This document shows, one piece after another, positions 8,951-17,388 of a DNA stretch of 64,000 nucleotides; position 1 is the stretch's first letter; each line of letters starts with the position of its first letter. A program made the position numbers and the translations under genes. This stretch comes from Ornithinibacillus salinisoli (GTDB taxonomy: Bacteria > Bacillota > Bacilli > Bacillales > Amphibacillaceae), in assembly GCF_042682545.1 (NCBI RefSeq), contig NZ_JBHUHQ010000002.1, one strand, 5' to 3'. The notes beneath the pieces were generated by a model. It was not told where the DNA came from. It was given only the letters and a program-made list of their open reading frames with translations, and did not search any database.

Positions 8951-10288
8951 TTAATTACTACCGCGATATTCAGCAGCAGCTTTTTCAGCCTCTTCGACAA
9001 ACTCTTCTGCCGTCATATTGCCAAGCATTAAGGACATTAAGGCATTTCCAACCGGTGTTTCCAGATCAGCACTTATTGGATGTGGTTTGTGATAAATTTG
9101 AACCTGTTCCGGATCATTAATCATCGCATTTGCTTCCATTAAATACACAGGAACTTCATCACTTTCAGATAAGTCAACACCAGTTAAGTTCATAATTGCT
9201 CCTGTATGCTCTGAAAAGGACATAGCATATTCCCTTGTAAATGCAAACTCTACGAAAGCTTTAGCTGCTTCAGGATTTTCCGCATTTTCCGCTATTGCTA
9301 ATGGACGTAAATCTGGAACAATTGCATATGGCTCCCCAGCATCTTGCATTGGGGAAGGAATAAATCCGAAATCAAAGCCATCTGGTGTATCATTAGCCAT
9401 TTCGTTCGGTAACCAGAAACCTACAGGTACAAATGCATTTTCATGTAGTAAAAAATTCATTTGAGATTGAGTATGGTTTAATGCTCCTAATCCAGAATCA
9501 AACATTCCTTCTTCTGCCAAAAGCTCTACTTTTTTCATCGTTTCTAAAACAACATCACTTGTCCAGGCACCTTCTGCCCCAGTAATGACATCACTTAATA
9601 ATTCATCACCACCAGCTGCTCCAAATGCCGGGTACAACATACCGCGAAGGAAGTAATACGGATGTTGTCCAGATGTTACTAGTGGATCAATTCCTTCTCC
9701 CTCTTTAATTTCTCGCATGGAACTCATAAAGCTATCAAAATCAGTTGGTACTTCATAGCCTTTTTCTTCAAACAAAGCTCGGTCATACCAGGTACCCCAT
9801 GTATCAAATACTAATGGTAAAGAATAAATTTCCCCATCATATTTCGCTGGTTCTACAATAAAGCTATCAATTAATGGATCTCCATTTTCCAGTTCAATAC
9901 CCTTTACCCATTCACTTAAATTCATCAATTGCCCATCTTCTACCATTTGCGTTTCACTTGACCCCGCTCCGTCGATATACACTACATCTGGTGGATCATT
10001 AGAAACCCAGCGCGATCGCATTTCATCATTAATATTAGGACCTGCGTGTTCAATTACGTTTACATCTGGATAGGCATCTTTAAAATCAGCAATGACTTCC
10101 TTCCACCATGAATCTCCATATCCACCAACAAAGTATTGAATTTCTAAATCTCCTGAAACTTCACCATCACTATTACTATTTTCATCAGAGCTGTCTGTTT
10201 CTTCTCCATCCGAACAAGCAACAGCAAATATTAGCATGAACATAGCAATAGATAATAACATTATTCGGCAGCTAAATAACTTCTTCAA
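8951..10288 (-). CDS. Extracellular sugar-binding lipoprotein of CUT1 ABC importer
   Basis: The roughly 445-residue protein has a lipoprotein signal, LKKLFSCRIMLLSIAMFMLI, then a lipobox ending AVAC, and an acidic Ser-rich linker. A family-1 solute-binding fold follows (LEIQYFVGGYGDSWWKEVI, FKDAYPDVNV, DPPDVVYIDG). TTG at 10288 is preferred over an ATG six codons earlier because AAGGGGG lies 8 nt before the TTG. The lipid anchor places it on the outer face of the membrane. The ligand is not known. Lying directly downstream of murQ makes N-acetylmuramic acid or another cell-wall or amino sugar a reasonable inference. Confidence 0.9.
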   Translation of the reverse strand: MKKLFSCRIMLLSIAMFMLIFAVACSDGEETDSSDENSNSDGEVSGDLEIQYFVGGYGDSWWKEVIADFKDAYPDVNVIEHAGPNINDEMRSRWVSNDPPDVVYIDGAGSSETQMVEDGQLMNLSEWVKGIELENGDPLIDSFIVEPAKYDGEIYSLPLVFDTWGTWYDRALFEEKGYEVPTDFDSFMSSMREIKEGEGIDPLVTSGQHPYYFLRGMLYPAFGAAGGDELLSDVITGAEGAWTSDVVLETMKKVELLAEEGMFDSGLGALNHTQSQMNFLLHENAFVPVGFWLPNEMANDTPDGFDFGFIPSPMQDAGEPYAIVPDLRPLAIAENAENPEAAKAFVEFAFTREYAMSFSEHTGAIMNLTGVDLSESDEVPVYLMEANAMINDPEQVQIYHKPHPISADLETPVGNALMSLMLGNMTAEEFVEEAEKAAAEYRGSN

Positions 10289-10355
10289 AAAAATTACCCC
10301 CTTCATTTTTTATAAAAACATTAACAGCTAGGAAACTATTAATGGATTTTCTTGA

Positions 10356-11255
10356 TCATGATAGTTTTTCGATTGCTGTCCTTACATATCCGTTACATTT
10401 TTCAATTGCAACCCTTGCCTCTTGAACAGAAACTCCAGTCTTAATGACTACGATGGCAGGTTTTACCTGATAGTTTGTCTGTTGAAGTATTTCTTCTGCC
10501 TTTTCATAAGATACATTGGTTATTTCCATTATGTTTCGCTTTGCTCTTTCCTTTAATTTGTGATTATTTGCGCAAACATCCACCATGAGATTTTCGTAAA
10601 CTTTTCCATTCTTCACCATTACCGCCGTACTAATCATGTTTAGTATCATTTTATGTGCAGTTGCTGCTTTCATTCGCGTTGATCCTGTCAAAACCTCTGG
10701 ACCGACAACTACTTCAATTGGACAATCTGCAAAACTACTAATCAATGGATTTTCATTACATGACAAGGAAATGGTATACGCTCCTAGACCACGTGCATAC
10801 TTTAATGCACCGATCGGATAAGGAGTTCTCCCACTTGCAGTTATTCCAACCACAACATCCTGTTCAGTGATGCCTTTTACATCTAAATCTGTTGCACCTT
10901 GCGCTTCGTTATCTTCAGCCCCTTCAACAGATTCAAAAACCGCATTATTTCCTCCCGCCATCACTGTTTGTACCATATCTGGAGGCGTCATAAATGTTGG
11001 TGGGCACTCTGAAGCATCCATCACACCTAATCTTCCACTGGTCCCTGCGCCAATATAAAATAACCTTCCACCATTCGAAAGCACTTCGGATATCCTTTCA
11101 ATTGCCATCTCCACTTGGGGGATGACTTTTTCCACAGCAAATGCAACTTTTTTATCCTCATCATTAATAAGGCGTAAAATTTCTTCCGTAGACATTTGAT
11201 CCATATTCATACTTTGCAAATTCCTCTGTTCCGTTGTTAACCTTGCTAATTCCAT
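10356..11255 (-). CDS. murQ: N-acetylmuramic acid 6-phosphate etherase
   Basis: MurQ cleaves the lactyl ether of MurNAc-6-phosphate to GlcNAc-6-phosphate and D-lactate in peptidoglycan-sugar recycling. The 299-residue protein shows the family start MELARLTTEQRN, a SIS sugar-isomerase domain (RLFYIGAGTSGRLGVMDASE about residue 60, VGITASGRTPYPIGAL about residue 140) and the signature GPEVLTGSTRMKAATAHKM (about residue 190). The usual C-terminal three-helix region follows. ATG 11255, with AAGGAGA 8 nt upstream, is chosen over one 13 codons earlier because it restores the standard MurQ N-terminus. It is the first gene of a leftward operon with a CUT1 ABC importer, not the more usual MurP phosphotransferase permease. 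A sugar kinase would then be needed but none is visible here. Confidence 0.95.
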   Translation of the reverse strand: MELARLTTEQRNLQSMNMDQMSTEEILRLINDEDKKVAFAVEKVIPQVEMAIERISEVLSNGGRLFYIGAGTSGRLGVMDASECPPTFMTPPDMVQTVMAGGNNAVFESVEGAEDNEAQGATDLDVKGITEQDVVVGITASGRTPYPIGALKYARGLGAYTISLSCNENPLISSFADCPIEVVVGPEVLTGSTRMKAATAHKMILNMISTAVMVKNGKVYENLMVDVCANNHKLKERAKRNIMEITNVSYEKAEEILQQTNYQVKPAIVVIKTGVSVQEARVAIEKCNGYVRTAIEKLS

Positions 11256-11348
11256 AAACGCTATCTCCTTGTCCATAAAATAAAGCGATTTCATATTCGT
11301 TCTATTACATTTATATTTGAACTATACCTTCAATATAACTAGAGAATT

Positions 11349-11370
11349 GGGGACAGACCCCTCGTCCCAC
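11349..11370. repeat. REP-like repeat, copy 4
   Basis: GGGGACAGACCCCTCGTCCC plus AC: a single core unit between the divergent murQ and gerA operons. The internal GGGG..CCCC half can pair. Confidence 0.7.
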
Positions 11371-11461
11371 TTTTCACTAACGGTGAGCGTGCTACATAGT
11401 TAAGCAAAAATAGGGAATAATACCATAGAGAGTCCACTGTTGGAAAGGATACGCAGAACTT

Positions 11462-12796
11462 ATGAAATCTATCTTCCTGTATTTTAAAGATTCTCTGACG
11501 TATAATGATGATCTATTCATGACCGAGCATATCTATGACGATGTACATGTGGTACTTTTCGGTCTCAAATCCCTAATTGATTTACCGAAAACAAATCAAG
11601 CGATTCAAAATCAGATCCAGGCTCCAAATGAATCAAAAGAATCTGTAGTTCAGCATTTGCAAGATATTGGGGACAAGATTACCACCAAAGAACAGGCACT
11701 ATCAGCAATTTTTAACGGGAAATTACTTATCTATATAACGGGAAATCCAAGCTATTTCATAAGTGTGATACCAATTAACAAAGAGCTTCAGCGTTCAATC
11801 GAAGCCCCTACAAATGAAAGTGTCCTACAAGGATCTCAATATTCATTTAACGAAGATAGGAACATCAATGTAGGTCTCCTTCGAAAAGAAATCGTCTCTG
11901 AAAAGTTAAAGGTTAAAGATGTAACCATTGGTCAAGATAATACAAGAAATATATCCGTACTCTATTATGAAAGCAAAGCAGATCAACAAATGATTGATAA
12001 AGTCATTCAACTTCTTGAAAAGAATAAGTCGAAAGAACTCCATCATATCCAAGATTTGACGAAGATGTTAGGCCTATCTGGTTGGAACGTTGTATCGCAA
12101 CTTTACACTACGGAGCTACCTCAAGAAGCAAGCACGGCCATATTTAAAGGTAAAATCGTGTTGTTTGTGGATAGATTTCCATTTGCTCTTATTCTTCCTA
12201 GTATGATCGGGGATATGTTTATGCTAGAAAATGACCGGAATTTTACCTACCCGCTAATGATTTCCATCCGGTCACTACGAATTTTTGGCTTTCTAATGAC
12301 ACTTATCCTTCCAAGTCTATATGTTGCTTTAGTGTCAGTTAATCCTGAGGTTTTACGAATTGAGTTAGCCTTATCTGTTGCCCAAAGTCGTGAAGGTGTT
12401 CCTTACCCAGCTTTTGTGGAAATTATCATAATGCTACTTATATTAGAATTAATTCTTGAAGCTAGTGTAAGACTTCCAAAAAGTGTTGGTCCAACGATTA
12501 CAATGGTTGGCGGAATTATTCTTGGACAGGCTGTCGTTGAAGCAAAGTTAGTTAGTAATCTGTTAATCATAATTTTGGCAGCTGTAACGATAGCCAATTC
12601 CACGATTGTAGGTGTACAAAATTCCACTTCCATACGTCTATTTAAATACATTATCTTAATTTTTTCCGCTAGTTTTGGTGTACTTGGTATCTTGGTAGGT
12701 TTGTTTTTCGTATGTGCCTATTTATCGAGTATTAATACCTTTGGTGTCCCATATCTAAATGTAAAGTTCTCAAAGGATGATTTAAACAATGGATAA
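11462..12796 (+). CDS. Spore germinant receptor subunit A (GerAA family)
   Basis: This 444-residue GerA-family protein has a soluble N-terminal region of about 240 residues (motifs KVKDVTIGQDNTRNISVLYY, FKGKIVLFVDRFPFALILPS) and a membrane domain with four to five helices. The conserved SREGVPYPAFVEIIIMLLILE and RLPKSVGPTITMVGGIILGQ motifs are present. In the spore inner membrane it forms a germinant receptor with the next two genes. It is somewhat shorter than the usual 460-500 residues because the N-terminal domain is trimmed, but it is uninterrupted. Start ATG 11462 has GAAAGG about 12 nt upstream. It overlaps the next gene by 8 nt, which indicates coupled translation. Expression in the forespore under SigG is expected from the family, but I could not assign the promoter with confidence. 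Confidence 0.93.
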   Translation: MKSIFLYFKDSLTYNDDLFMTEHIYDDVHVVLFGLKSLIDLPKTNQAIQNQIQAPNESKESVVQHLQDIGDKITTKEQALSAIFNGKLLIYITGNPSYFISVIPINKELQRSIEAPTNESVLQGSQYSFNEDRNINVGLLRKEIVSEKLKVKDVTIGQDNTRNISVLYYESKADQQMIDKVIQLLEKNKSKELHHIQDLTKMLGLSGWNVVSQLYTTELPQEASTAIFKGKIVLFVDRFPFALILPSMIGDMFMLENDRNFTYPLMISIRSLRIFGFLMTLILPSLYVALVSVNPEVLRIELALSVAQSREGVPYPAFVEIIIMLLILELILEASVRLPKSVGPTITMVGGIILGQAVVEAKLVSNLLIIILAAVTIANSTIVGVQNSTSIRLFKYIILIFSASFGVLGILVGLFFVCAYLSSINTFGVPYLNVKFSKDDLNNG

Positions 12797-13847
12797 AAGT
12801 TTACAGATTATATTCATGTATATTCTGACTCACATTGGTCTAATATTTTTTCTTTATCCAGCAAATATCATTCAAAGTACGGAGCAAGGATTTTGGATTC
12901 CGATAACGATTAGCATTGTCATTCATTTTTTCATTATCATGATATACCTGAAAGGGCTTAGTTACTTTCCTAAAATGGACATCATTTCTATATTTTCAAA
13001 TACTGGAAAGATCGTTTCTTTTTGTTTGTTAATACCTATCTTTTTCTATTTCATGATGGTAAACGTTATAACGGTTCGAGCCTATTCAGAGATTATAACC
13101 ATCGTGTTTTTATCAAATACTCCCTTGTGGGCAGTTATGGCTTTATTACTCATCTTTTCAAGTTACCTTGCCGCAAAAGGGGTAGAAGCAATTTTTCGAA
13201 CTTGTTTCATCTTTTCCTTTGTTTTTTTACCGATCGTATTATTCGTTTTTGTCGTTTCCTTTCAGAATGTCGATTGGTATAGTGTGTTCCCATTTTGGAG
13301 TAGTGACTTCTCATTTTTAACGAGTATGCCTTACCTAAAAAGTTTTTTTGCAATAGGAGGAGCTTTCTTGTTCCCTGGTTTTATACAACCTTTTTTTTCA
13401 TATCAAAGTAAAAAAGTATTCCTTGCACTTGCTATCCTTGTTCCCTGCTACTTCCTTTCTGTCTATATCCCTGTGCTAACGTTTGGCGCATCTACTGCCT
13501 CGAACTTTTTATTTCCCTTTGTCATGGCAATCGATGCGGTAAACCTAACCTGGCTTATGTTTGACCGGATTACCATGTTTTTCTTATTGAGTATTCTAAC
13601 CTTCATTATGTTATTTCTTTCACTTGTTCTTTGGAAAACCGTTCGGATTGCAAATCACTATATTCCTTCCTGGAAGCCAGTATATATTCTAATAATCATT
13701 TCTACTTTGATATATATCGTGAGCTTTTTTATTCCAAATTGGAGCGATGTAGAGGAGCTTTTCAAATGGAACACTCTGTTGAGATTCTATGTCATGATCG
13801 CTGTTCCTATATCCGTATTTATTCTTGGGGTGAGAGCACAAAAATGA
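12789..13847 (+). CDS. Spore germinant receptor subunit B (GerAB family)
   Basis: This 352-residue integral membrane protein has about ten helices and belongs to the APC-like endospore germination permease family. Segments include IFMYILTHIGLIFFLYPANI, VLFVFVVSFQNVDWYSVFPF and LKSFFAIGGAFLFPGF. GerAB is the likely germinant-binding subunit of the receptor. It overlaps both neighbours: 8 nt with the A gene, and an ATGA overlap with the C gene. The germinant cannot be inferred from sequence alone. Confidence 0.93.
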   Translation: MDKSLQIIFMYILTHIGLIFFLYPANIIQSTEQGFWIPITISIVIHFFIIMIYLKGLSYFPKMDIISIFSNTGKIVSFCLLIPIFFYFMMVNVITVRAYSEIITIVFLSNTPLWAVMALLLIFSSYLAAKGVEAIFRTCFIFSFVFLPIVLFVFVVSFQNVDWYSVFPFWSSDFSFLTSMPYLKSFFAIGGAFLFPGFIQPFFSYQSKKVFLALAILVPCYFLSVYIPVLTFGASTASNFLFPFVMAIDAVNLTWLMFDRITMFFLLSILTFIMLFLSLVLWKTVRIANHYIPSWKPVYILIIISTLIYIVSFFIPNWSDVEELFKWNTLLRFYVMIAVPISVFILGVRAQK

Positions 13848-14923
13848 ATAAATTAAAACGAACTCTACTGAAATTTTCATCCTTATGTATCTTATTAATT
13901 AGCTTGTGCGGATGCTGGGATGTGAAGGATATCAATCACCGAACCATGCCAGTCGTATTAGGTATCACTTCAGAGAATGATGGATATAAGGTTTATTTGC
14001 AAATTGCTGAGCCTGTAGGAGATACCTTGGTAACGAATGTCGTCATTGGTGAAGGAAAAACACTTAATCATGTTATTGATAACATTAGTGCGGATATGGA
14101 AAGTAGAATAGACCTACTTCATGTGAAAGTAATTGTAGTAGATCACAGTTTGGCCGAAAAAGGATTAAAAGATCTTATCTCCAGTTTTATGCGATCCAGA
14201 GATGTTTCCTCAAAAGCTTTGATGGCCACTACTAAAGGGGACATGAATGAATTTTTTGAAGGTATGAAAGAAGATACTGCTCCAATAGGAACCATTCCTT
14301 TGGATTATTTTGAAAAAAATGCAGGTTGGAATCCACAAATAGCTTTAACCAGAATTTGGAAAGTGTACCAAAGTATCCATTCCCATACCCAGGATACAGC
14401 TATACCAATTATCCAACTTGGAGAAACAACCATGATTGATCAAGTAGGCTCAGCAATTATAAGAACCGGAAAAGTTGTTGAGGAGATCAATTCAGACGAA
14501 ACCTTATTATATAATGCACTTTGGGAAAATAGCACCCAAGGAATGATCGAAGTATTAGATGAAGCAAGCGTCATGATATTAGGTAACTCCGTAGATTATG
14601 ACAGTAAATTTACTAATGACCAGGCAAACTTAACAGCTAATTTAAATCTGAATGTAATGGTATTAGAAACAAAAGGAGATCCATCCAAGAGTGAAATAAA
14701 CAAACAATTAAAAGCGCTTCTCCAAAATAGATTCGATAAGATGATTGAAAAATTACAAACAAGTGAAGCAGACGTTTTAGGAACAGGTAGATATTTTCGT
14801 AATAAAATGTCTCCATCCGAATTGAAACAGTGGCGCTCAAAATACTACCCCGATCTAAATTTCACACTGAACATCCATGTCGACATACAAAATGAAGGAA
14901 ATTTAAAAACCTTAACGAACTAA
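13844..14923 (+). CDS. Spore germinant receptor lipoprotein C (GerAC family)
   Basis: This 359-residue Ger(x)C lipoprotein has a signal MNKLKRTLLKFSSLCILLIS and lipobox SLCGC, followed by the family hallmark WDVKDINHR. It continues into the GerAC domain (VLGITSENDGYKVYLQIAEP, a GEGKTLNHVIDNIS motif and DLLHVKVIVVD). I chose ATG 13844, inside the stop of the preceding gene, because it gives the standard lipoprotein start; the frame is open further upstream but only inside gerAB. The lipid-anchored protein completes the three-part receptor. A GC-rich repeat and a strong terminator follow. Confidence 0.93.
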   Translation: MNKLKRTLLKFSSLCILLISLCGCWDVKDINHRTMPVVLGITSENDGYKVYLQIAEPVGDTLVTNVVIGEGKTLNHVIDNISADMESRIDLLHVKVIVVDHSLAEKGLKDLISSFMRSRDVSSKALMATTKGDMNEFFEGMKEDTAPIGTIPLDYFEKNAGWNPQIALTRIWKVYQSIHSHTQDTAIPIIQLGETTMIDQVGSAIIRTGKVVEEINSDETLLYNALWENSTQGMIEVLDEASVMILGNSVDYDSKFTNDQANLTANLNLNVMVLETKGDPSKSEINKQLKALLQNRFDKMIEKLQTSEADVLGTGRYFRNKMSPSELKQWRSKYYPDLNFTLNIHVDIQNEGNLKTLTN

Positions 14924-14936
14924 AAAGATGGGTGAA

Positions 14937-14958
14937 GGGGACAGACCCCTCGTCCCAC
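14937..14958. repeat. REP-like repeat, copy 5
   Basis: GGGGACAGACCCCTCGTCCC plus AC, identical to copy 4, placed 14 nt after the gerAC-type stop codon and just before a terminator. Confidence 0.7.
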
Positions 14959-14964
14959 TTGTCC

Positions 14965-15015
14965 AAAAAAACTGCCCTCTCATGTTGGGTAGTGTCCAAC
15001 ACAAGAGGGCAGTTT
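14965..15015. terminator. Bidirectional Rho-independent terminator
   Basis: AAACTGCCCTCT pairs with AGAGGGCAGTTT and is extended inside by TGTTGG/CCAACA. There is an A-run before and a T-run after. It lies between the convergent germination operon and the DUF2798 gene and can serve both. Confidence 0.85.
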
Positions 15016-15032
15016 GATATAATTAGTATTTG

Positions 15033-15530
15033 TTAGGTATTTACAGCTTTACTCGCCTGGCTTTCATGTAATTTTTTCATTACTAATCTTGCTATCGGTT
15101 GTGCAATTAAAATCTCAACCCAAAATGCGATGAAAAAGTTACGTGGCCAAGCATAAAAGAAATTTTTAATCGGCTCAAAACTAATTTCTCTCATCCCAAT
15201 CCAAGCTCCAATAACTGTCAGAAAAATGGACAAGATGGTAACGCTAAACAATATCGTAAATAATATTCGTGCATTAAATCCGTCCGTAGGTGCAACAAAC
15301 TTTGGTACCAATTTACTAACAATTGGGTTTGCAACAAGAGTTACCAATAAAATGACACCTATCCATACAAACGGAATTACTTTCAAAGTTTCCAAATAAA
15401 CTTCTTTATTGAATCCAAGCTCAAATCCCATAATATTAGGCGCAATAATGTTTACCGAAAGTATTGAAATGATTGCTAAGAACAATACAAATTCTTTTCC
15501 GTTTCGTGGTAGTCTTGTTTCCTCATGCAT
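15033..15530 (-). CDS. DUF2798-like four-helix membrane protein
   Basis: This 165-residue membrane protein has four hydrophobic segments arranged as two similar halves. NGKEFVLFLAIISILSVNII and the later NARILFTILFSVTILSIFLT start each half, and PRNFFIAFWVEILIAQPIAR ends the second. This duplicated two-helix layout matches DUF2798 family proteins of unknown function. ATG 15530, with TTGGAG 9 nt upstream, is taken as the start; codons further upstream lack any ribosome site. It is transcribed alone and convergent with the germination operon. Confidence 0.72.
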   Translation of the reverse strand: MHEETRLPRNGKEFVLFLAIISILSVNIIAPNIMGFELGFNKEVYLETLKVIPFVWIGVILLVTLVANPIVSKLVPKFVAPTDGFNARILFTILFSVTILSIFLTVIGAWIGMREISFEPIKNFFYAWPRNFFIAFWVEILIAQPIARLVMKKLHESQASKAVNT

Positions 15531-15684
15531 ATTCGTCATCTCCAAATATTTATATTTCAGATGGCAGACGTATCTCATGAGACATATATTTTTGGTCAAT
15601 GAAAGCGGACCAATATCTCTACACACTGATTTAATCATATTATCACTTTTTTCAAGTGTATTTCAAGACTTTTTTTACAAGCTA

Positions 15685-16578
15685 TTAAGCTGCTACCTCA
15701 TCATTTCCTTTCGATTTCTTCCCCGTAATCTCACTTAACAGAGTTGATCCCAATATACAAATTCCACCTACAATTTGAACAGCACTCATACTTTCATGTA
15801 AAATAATCGCTGCCATAATAACAGCGGAAATCGGATCGATATAACTAAATACCCCAATAGTTTGTCCCTTTAATTTTTTCATCGCAGAGAAATATAATAA
15901 ATAGGCAAAACCAGTATGGATTATCCCCAATATAACGATCAAAATTAACGACTGCATATCCAATCCAGTGTAGTTCATGCTCTCTGTCATTCCTACATAA
16001 GGAAACAATACAATCGAAGCGATCGATAGCTGCATAACTGTCGTCTCAAAGTCAGATAAATTTTTGATGAACTTATTCATTAAAATAACACTCGCGTAGA
16101 ATGCCGCAGCCAACAAACCGTAAGCTATGCCAGCTAGATGATTATACGATCCACTATCTAACCCGGTATCTGGTTGGACAACTAAAAACAACCCAATTAG
16201 AGCTATTACAATACTTATCCCCTTCTTGCTCGTCCATTTTTCTTTCAGTAAAAATGGTGCCAAAACCATGACAAACACAGGTGCAAAATAATAGCTAAGC
16301 GTAGCATTAGAAATGGTTGTATACTGATACGATTCAAATAAAAATATCCAGTTAAACCCCAATGCTGTCCCAGATAAACCTAGCATTAACAAATTCCGTT
16401 TCGATGTTTTTAAGTTAAATTTCTGTTTCACAAAAAAACTAGCACCAATTAAAAATAAACTACCAATTGCTCCCCTAAATAAAGCAATCTCACTGGAAGA
16501 AAGGTCAATATTTTTCACAAACAATCCAATACTACCAAAAATAAGCATCACGAAAATAAATGTAACTTTTGCCTTCAT
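15685..16578 (-). CDS. DMT-superfamily (EamA) transporter
   Basis: This 297-residue inner-membrane protein has ten predicted helices in two EamA repeats: MKAKVTFIFVMLIFGSIGLF opens the first half, and GLLAAAFYASVILMNKFIKN the second. The C-terminal ILGSTLLSEITGKKSKG is typical. EamA members export metabolites, often amino acids; the substrate is unknown. ATG 16578 follows AGGGGGGTGCGATAC. That purine run directly joins a REP-like repeat (16593-16614), so the repeat borders or contributes the ribosome binding site and leader of this gene. Confidence 0.88.
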   Translation of the reverse strand: MKAKVTFIFVMLIFGSIGLFVKNIDLSSSEIALFRGAIGSLFLIGASFFVKQKFNLKTSKRNLLMLGLSGTALGFNWIFLFESYQYTTISNATLSYYFAPVFVMVLAPFLLKEKWTSKKGISIVIALIGLFLVVQPDTGLDSGSYNHLAGIAYGLLAAAFYASVILMNKFIKNLSDFETTVMQLSIASIVLFPYVGMTESMNYTGLDMQSLILIVILGIIHTGFAYLLYFSAMKKLKGQTIGVFSYIDPISAVIMAAIILHESMSAVQIVGGICILGSTLLSEITGKKSKGNDEVAA

Positions 16579-16592
16579 GTATCGCACCCCCC

Positions 16593-16614
16593 TGGGTCTG
16601 ACCCCTCGTCCCAC
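16593..16614. repeat. REP-like repeat, copy 6
   Basis: TGGGTCTGACCCCTCGTCCC plus AC, the family core lying in the leader of the EamA gene only 15 nt from its start codon. Confidence 0.65.
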
Positions 16615-16734
16615 TATTATCTCATGTTAGTGTTTGAAAAAACAGAAAAAATTCTCCTGTTCATAAAGGGTAAAAATCTATATTTAGAACAATCTAAGAA
16701 TGTGTGTTTTCAGTATGATAAGGAGGGTTCGACA

Positions 16735-17043
16735 TTGCCTGAAAAAGACTATGAGCAAATATATAATGAATACAGAAACCAAAGTGAAGTCCAATCAGAT
16801 GACAATCCGGAAGATACAAATGGAAAAGAAGAAATTGTTGCAGTCCGAAAGAATGACGATGGTGATATCATCGCTTTCCAAACCAATTCTGGGAGAGAGC
16901 TGGATTATGTTACTGCATTAGAAGAAGCAAAGGAAGGTAATCTTGCACATATCGATGTCTTTCATAAGTACGGTCGGGACATCATACGCAGTGAACCAGA
17001 TGGGATCAAGGAGAATAACTTGGATAATTTACCGCTATTTTAA
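16735..17043 (+). CDS. DUF3892 domain protein
   Basis: This 102-residue soluble protein has an acidic N-terminal tail (LPEKDYEQIYNEYRN) and a C-terminal DUF3892 domain: EEIVAVRKNDDGDIIAFQTN, then GRELDYVTALEEAKEG and HKYGRDIIRSEPDG. Function is unknown; the domain is widespread in Firmicutes. TTG 16735 is selected because AAGGAGG lies 8 nt upstream, while the frame further upstream has no such signal. A degraded, split second copy lies at 37.9 and 40.3 kb. Both copies share the same downstream terminator sequence. Confidence 0.8.
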   Translation: MPEKDYEQIYNEYRNQSEVQSDDNPEDTNGKEEIVAVRKNDDGDIIAFQTNSGRELDYVTALEEAKEGNLAHIDVFHKYGRDIIRSEPDGIKENNLDNLPLF

Positions 17044-17048
17044 ATGAC

Positions 17049-17084
17049 AGTAGTCTTCAAGAATATCTTGGAGGCTACTTTTTA
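17049..17084 (+). terminator. Terminator of the DUF3892 gene
   Basis: AGTAGTCTTCAAGA pairs with TCTTGGAGGCTACT, followed by TTTTT. Nearly the same sequence occurs after the broken DUF3892 copy at 40389. Confidence 0.8.
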
Positions 17085-17388
17085 ATTGAAAGTATCATGC
17101 CATACAATTCTCTCGTTTCTATTAGTGTCAGATGGCAAATAAATGGGCTTACCAGAATCACAGAAAACCACTGATTCTATATGAAGCAAAATAGCCCAAC
17201 ATAATAAAATTCATTCTTCCGAGCAACAAAATAACCTTCCTCGATCTGTATAATTCCAAATACACAAATTATGCCTTTGACAAGCACAAAAAAAAGATCC
17301 TGCAACATATTTCCAATTCATTCCGTCTTATTAAAAAGGTATAAAAGTCTATCTAAGAGAATAAAAGAATACAAAAAGGGGTGTCGAG
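17085..17388. other. Intergenic region, no gene seen
   Basis: About 300 bases of AT-rich sequence before the DUF4349 gene. No ORF with a ribosome site and no hairpin stands out. The promoter of the next gene should be here. Confidence 0.5.

Noticed and set aside
11371..11461. SigG promoter of the gerA-type operon
   Set aside because: CATAG-like -10 candidates exist but none has a matching -35 at the right distance; not reported as a feature.
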